Positions 60,865 to 64,000 of a DNA stretch of 64,000 bases are shown one piece after another (the first letter of the stretch is position 1; every line of letters begins with the position of its first letter). A program made the translations under genes and the position numbers. The DNA lies in NCBI RefSeq assembly GCF_000160455.2, contig NZ_ACJX03000001.1:186001-250000 (forward strand), written 5' to 3'. A model generated the notes under the pieces. It had not been told where the DNA came from. It made no database searches and saw nothing but the letters and a program-made list of their open reading frames with translations. Origin of the DNA: Acetomicrobium hydrogeniformans ATCC BAA-1850. GTDB lineage: Bacteria > Synergistota > Synergistia > Synergistales > Acetomicrobiaceae.

Positions 60865-61860
60865 CTAAAAAAACATCACATCTAGCGTAACGAGGACCAT
60901 CCCCGCCAGCGCCAACCCTCCCATTTGAAACCAGTAAAATTGGGAGGCCTGCCATATTTTAAACCTTCCGTACATCGTTCTGACTACAGTAATGGCCACG
61001 ATCTGAACCAGAAACACCTTTACCCAAAACCAGATAAAATCTACCAGCACGAATGATGCTCCGTTTAAGCCAAACAACTTGCCCAGCGAAAAGGGAAAGA
61101 AGAGGGGTACCAACAATGCTGACATGGCAAGGGATCGTAGAGCAAAAGTAAGTTTAAACAGCGCTAAATTCCTTCCCGAATATTCGGCCAAGAAGCCTTC
61201 CAAAATCTCCGTCTTGGCCTCGGCAATATCCATCGGGACCTTGCCCACTTCTGCCGGGACCACTCCCAGCAAGGAGAGAAGAAGGGCAAAAATTCCCATG
61301 CCGCCAATCAAACCGACGGTATTCCATACAGGAACAGAAACAAAGGTCTCCAAGCTAAAAGGAGCTCCCGGAACTCCCCTCTTGTATACCAACCATGCCA
61401 GAGTCAAAACCACGAGTGCCAAGGGAAGCTCATAGCTCATCATCAAGACCATTTCCCGCTGTGACCCGACGTTGGCATAGGGAGAGCCGCTGGCGAAGCC
61501 TCCGATAACCATCATCACAGCGGAAGCTGCGAGTAGGTAGAGTATTAAAATAATATCTCCGTTTCCGGCCAAGATTGGCGGTATGGAACCGATGGGAATA
61601 TATAAAAAGATCAACAGCGTCAACGCCATAGCCATCCAAGGAGATGCCTGAAACACGGCCCTGACAGCCCTTCTGGGAACTATGGACTCCTTTCCCAACA
61701 ATTTTATTACATCGTAAAAAGGCTGCAGCAAGGGCGGTCCAAAGCGCCTCTGCATTCGAGCGTGAACGATCCTATCGACTCCTTCATACAAAAGAGCAAT
61801 CAATATAACAAGGCAAAAGAGCGCAAAACCCGATACAATCTTCGTAAGCAGCGGGCTCAT
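60865..61860 (-). CDS. mbhM: Hydrogenase membrane subunit (MbhM/EchB/NuoH type)
   Basis: A 331-residue membrane protein with about eight hydrophobic segments, homologous to NuoH. Typical blocks are EGVDRIVHARMQRRFGPPLLQPFYDVIKL near the N-terminus and a central acidic loop DIAEAKTEILEGFLAEYSGR near residue 212, which couples redox chemistry to ion movement. Start overlaps the mbhL stop (ATGA). Confidence 0.93.
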   Translation of the reverse strand: MSPLLTKIVSGFALFCLVILIALLYEGVDRIVHARMQRRFGPPLLQPFYDVIKLLGKESIVPRRAVRAVFQASPWMAMALTLLIFLYIPIGSIPPILAGNGDIILILYLLAASAVMMVIGGFASGSPYANVGSQREMVLMMSYELPLALVVLTLAWLVYKRGVPGAPFSLETFVSVPVWNTVGLIGGMGIFALLLSLLGVVPAEVGKVPMDIAEAKTEILEGFLAEYSGRNLALFKLTFALRSLAMSALLVPLFFPFSLGKLFGLNGASFVLVDFIWFWVKVFLVQIVAITVVRTMYGRFKIWQASQFYWFQMGGLALAGMVLVTLDVMFF

Positions 61861-63092
61861 CTATGCATCAGCCTCCTCGTCTTATCACGGCACATCCTTA
61901 TCAGCTCCTCCTTGGTCGCGACAGTAGATGAACCTTTTTCATTAACGACCAACATCCTCTCCATACAAGAAATGCAGGGGTCTATGCTGTTAATGATTAG
62001 CGGAGCATCAGCTATCTCCTGATCTTTAAACATAATGGGCCACGACATGGCATTCGCATAGGTTGGAGCTCTGACCTTCCACCACGTAACGTTTTCCTGC
62101 GCCTGAGTCAGTTTGATGACATGAGTATCATCTCCGCGAGGCGCTTCTATAGATGATTGACCTACACCATCAGCTGTCTTTAACAGGTTTAACAGTTTTG
62201 CTGGTTTCGGCTCATGCATGATCGGCCCTTCCGGCAGGCCGTCCATGCACTGTTCTATAATTTCCAAAGACTGATAAACCTCCATGACCCTCACGAAAAA
62301 TCTGTCGAAAACATCGCCCTGAGCATTGCCGAAGTAATCCTGCGGAACAATTGGCTCTACCTTCAAATCCTCGTAAGCCTCATAGGGGGAAGACCATCTG
62401 AGGTCAACGCGCAATCCGCTGGCACGCGCCGTGGGGCCAACGGCACAATATCTCACGGCATCTTTTTCGGAAAGCACGCCAACGTTTCGCATCCTGGCTT
62501 TGACGATAGGATCTTCGGTAACGGCATTATAAAAATACGAGAACTCCCGCTTGTAATATTCGACCATTTCTTTTATTGCTTCAGCCACTTGGAAAGTTAT
62601 ATCCCGACGAACGCCCCCTATCGTACCGACGCCATAATTTACCCTATTGCCCGTCATGGCCTCCAATACGTCCATGACCTTTTCCCGAAGCAACATACCC
62701 AAATTGAAGGCTGAGTCGTATCCGAAGGTATAACAAGCTACGCCAGCCCAGAGAATATGGGAGTGTATACGTTCAAGCTCCAGCAAGATAGTGCGTATAT
62801 ACTTTGCCCTCGGAGGAACTGGAATGCTGGCTGCATCTTCTACAGCCCTCACAAAGGAAATTATGTGAGCAAATGAACAGATACCACATATCCTTTCCGC
62901 CAGATATATGACTTGAATGGGATTTCTTTCCCTTGCCATATATTCAATCCCTCGATGTATTGCGCCAGGCCGTATGCGCACATCTACAATTCTTTCGCCA
63001 TCAACTTGCAGCCAGGCAGTAATCGGCTCCTTGAGGCCTACATGAACAGGACCGATCGGAATAGTATAAGTTTTTCCTTCTCCAATAGCCAT
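61857..63092 (-). CDS. mbhL: Group 4 [NiFe] hydrogenase large subunit (MbhL/EchE type)
   Basis: Catalytic subunit, 411 residues, homologous to NuoD. Both nickel-binding CxxC pairs are present: ERICGICSF near residue 66 and SIDPCISCMER near residue 376. This separates true hydrogenases from complex I and from Mbx-type subunits. About 30 residues follow the last CxxC and may be the C-terminal peptide removed by a maturation protease. It couples ferredoxin oxidation with proton reduction to H2 and ion pumping. Nickel insertion would need HypA/HypB, encoded at 25.5-26.5 kb. Confidence 0.93.
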   Translation of the reverse strand: MAIGEGKTYTIPIGPVHVGLKEPITAWLQVDGERIVDVRIRPGAIHRGIEYMARERNPIQVIYLAERICGICSFAHIISFVRAVEDAASIPVPPRAKYIRTILLELERIHSHILWAGVACYTFGYDSAFNLGMLLREKVMDVLEAMTGNRVNYGVGTIGGVRRDITFQVAEAIKEMVEYYKREFSYFYNAVTEDPIVKARMRNVGVLSEKDAVRYCAVGPTARASGLRVDLRWSSPYEAYEDLKVEPIVPQDYFGNAQGDVFDRFFVRVMEVYQSLEIIEQCMDGLPEGPIMHEPKPAKLLNLLKTADGVGQSSIEAPRGDDTHVIKLTQAQENVTWWKVRAPTYANAMSWPIMFKDQEIADAPLIINSIDPCISCMERMLVVNEKGSSTVATKEELIRMCRDKTRRLMHR

Positions 63093-63106
63093 CGTTCATC
63101 ACCTTT

Positions 63107-63652
63107 TCAAGAAAGTTCCCGTATATGTTTGGGAGACAACCCGGAATCGTCACGCCGCCAGGGATGAACCTTTTCATCCCAATTTTCGGGCAAAAATACC
63201 AACGATTGATCCGGCAACCCCTCGAAAGACACGCCCAGCATCTCATGCATCTCTCGCTCGCTGTATTCAATGCCAGGAATCTTATCATAAAGAGAAGGCA
63301 TCGTAAGATCATTCTTTTGAACTTTTACAGAGACGACAACGCCCACTCTTTTGCCTCGTCCCGCACTGGTAAAGAGAGAGAAATGGTAATTCAGCAATAC
63401 GAAATCTCCCGCATCATCTCCGGATATCACATGAAATATAGGGAAATCGAGCATAAAGAGGGAGTCGACAAGATCAATAAAGGCACCTTTGTCGCATGTG
63501 ATCCACATGTCATAAAAGGACGTCTTTTCTTTTGCTCCAGCCACCCTCTCTCTTATTTCCAAGCTTTCCAGGTTATTAGTTAACCTTTCTTCCAAGAAAG
63601 ATTTTATCTCCTCAGGCGTTTTAGGAAGATGGTTCAGGCTGTATTTAAACAT
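63107..63652 (-). CDS. mbhK: Hydrogenase subunit (MbhK/EchD/NuoC type)
   Basis: About 181 residues, homologous to NuoC. The family block REMHEMLGVSFEGLPDQSLVFLPENW followed by HPWRRDD is near residues 130-165. ATG 63652 with GGGAGG eight bases upstream is preferred over the in-frame start at 63679, which lies deep in mbhJ. It then overlaps the end of mbhJ by eight bases. Confidence 0.9.
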   Translation of the reverse strand: MFKYSLNHLPKTPEEIKSFLEERLTNNLESLEIRERVAGAKEKTSFYDMWITCDKGAFIDLVDSLFMLDFPIFHVISGDDAGDFVLLNYHFSLFTSAGRGKRVGVVVSVKVQKNDLTMPSLYDKIPGIEYSEREMHEMLGVSFEGLPDQSLVFLPENWDEKVHPWRRDDSGLSPKHIRELS

Positions 63653-64000
63653 CGGCAATGCCTCCCGTCCCCGTCCCAAGAAGCTCGTTTCTTTTTTCCT
63701 CGAGCTTTGCGATCGCCTTAGTTACGCCATCGATGATCGCCTCAGGCCTCGGCGGACAGCCATGTACATAGACATCTACGGGAAGTATTTGATCCACAGG
63801 ACCGTCTAAGTTGTAGGATTTATAAAACACGTCCCCGGAGGCACCGCAATTTCCTACGACTATTACCACCTTAGGATTGGGCATTTGAGCATAAACTCTC
63901 CTCAACCTATCAGTCATATATTTCGTAACCGGTCCGGTGACCAATAAGGCATCGGCATGCCTTGGAGTCCCTACTAACTTCATGCCAAAGCGTTCTATGT
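63645..64000 (-). CDS. mbhJ: Hydrogenase small subunit (MbhJ/EchC/NuoB type), partial
   Basis: The 3' part of a NuoB-like small subunit; the frame stays open to the window edge (reading IERFG before MKLVGTPRHADALLVTGPVT), so the methionine at 63983 is not the real start. Cluster cysteines in view are GNCGASG and HGCPPRPEAI; the first pair lies outside. The gene order J-K-L-M-N matches archaeal-type Mbh operons, in which Na/H antiporter-like subunits come first, probably just right of this window. Confidence 0.9.
   Translation of the reverse strand, partial: IERFGMKLVGTPRHADALLVTGPVTKYMTDRLRRVYAQMPNPKVVIVVGNCGASGDVFYKSYNLDGPVDQILPVDVYVHGCPPRPEAIIDGVTKAIAKLEEKRNELLGTGTGGIADV

Noticed and set aside
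1-64000. CRISPR arrays, insertion sequences, prophage or integrative elements
   Set aside because: No regularly spaced repeats, transposase, integrase or phage genes were seen; the tRNA genes show no duplicated 3' ends that would mark an attachment site.

Overview
The window is a gene-dense bacterial chromosome segment of moderate GC with long same-strand operons and few gaps. It fits a strictly anaerobic fermenter of amino acids and organic acids. The evidence is two tripartite tricarboxylate transporter (TTT) systems, an indolepyruvate:ferredoxin oxidoreductase, a carbamate kinase, a membrane-bound group 4 [NiFe] hydrogenase with hypA/hypB, and no aerobic respiratory genes. The combination suggests a member of the Synergistota (Acetomicrobium/Anaerobaculum-like). 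That assignment is inference from gene content; there is no 16S gene here.

Layout. (1) 0.1-1.4 kb: a radical SAM protein with a possibly leaderless start. (2) 1.4-11.4 kb, minus strand: argG behind a T-box leader whose specifier reads as an Arg codon (AGA). Upstream of it lies a catabolic operon: gntR - aconitase-type dehydratase large and small subunits - tctC - tctA - tctB - larA-like racemase - malic enzyme. I propose that it imports a C4 dicarboxylate and runs maleate -> D-malate -> L-malate -> pyruvate. (3) 11.6-16.7 kb: nifS-iscU-MOSC, a methyltransferase, gamma-glutamyltransferase and a flavin split-barrel protein. (4) 16.7-26.5 kb, minus: rtcB, archease, surE, an M50 protease, a DHH-CBS-nucleotidyltransferase fusion, a coaE-cutA fusion, a UvrD/PcrA helicase and hypB-hypA. 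(5) 26.5-32.5 kb: hpf, an aminotransferase, arcC and the classical rpsB-tsf-pyrH-frr block. (6) 32.7-34 kb: a CsoR/CstR-type sensor, SRP RNA, two tRNA-Ser and tadA. (7) 34-40.5 kb: an acetamidase/formamidase with an inserted zinc-ribbon-like segment, a decayed xanthine-dehydrogenase-type iron-sulfur subunit, an S24 repressor divergent from umuC-umuD, an ABC-class ATPase, tRNA-Arg(ACG) and tRNA-Ser(GCU). (8) 40.6-50.7 kb, minus: an AbrB-like membrane protein, then gntR - AtuA - DUF4387 - tctC - tctB - tctA - aconitase - isocitrate dehydrogenase, apparently for tricarboxylates. (9) 50.9-60.4 kb: iorAB, a SurA-like chaperone, a UbiB kinase, polA and gltX. (10) 60.4-64 kb, minus: a hydrogenase operon in the order of mbhJKLMN, running off the right edge.

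The most unusual local system is at 35.9-38.4 kb. An autocleavable-type S24 repressor is divergent from a Y-family polymerase gene and a UmuD homologue. The UmuD homologue is encoded already shortened to nearly the UmuD' form and has lost its catalytic serine. Three phased copies of a GCGAA(A)ATA motif lie in the divergent promoter region. This suggests an error-prone polymerase switch controlled at transcription only, without UmuD self-cleavage.

No CRISPR array, insertion sequence, prophage or integrase was seen. Most intergenic hairpins are ordinary Rho-independent terminators.
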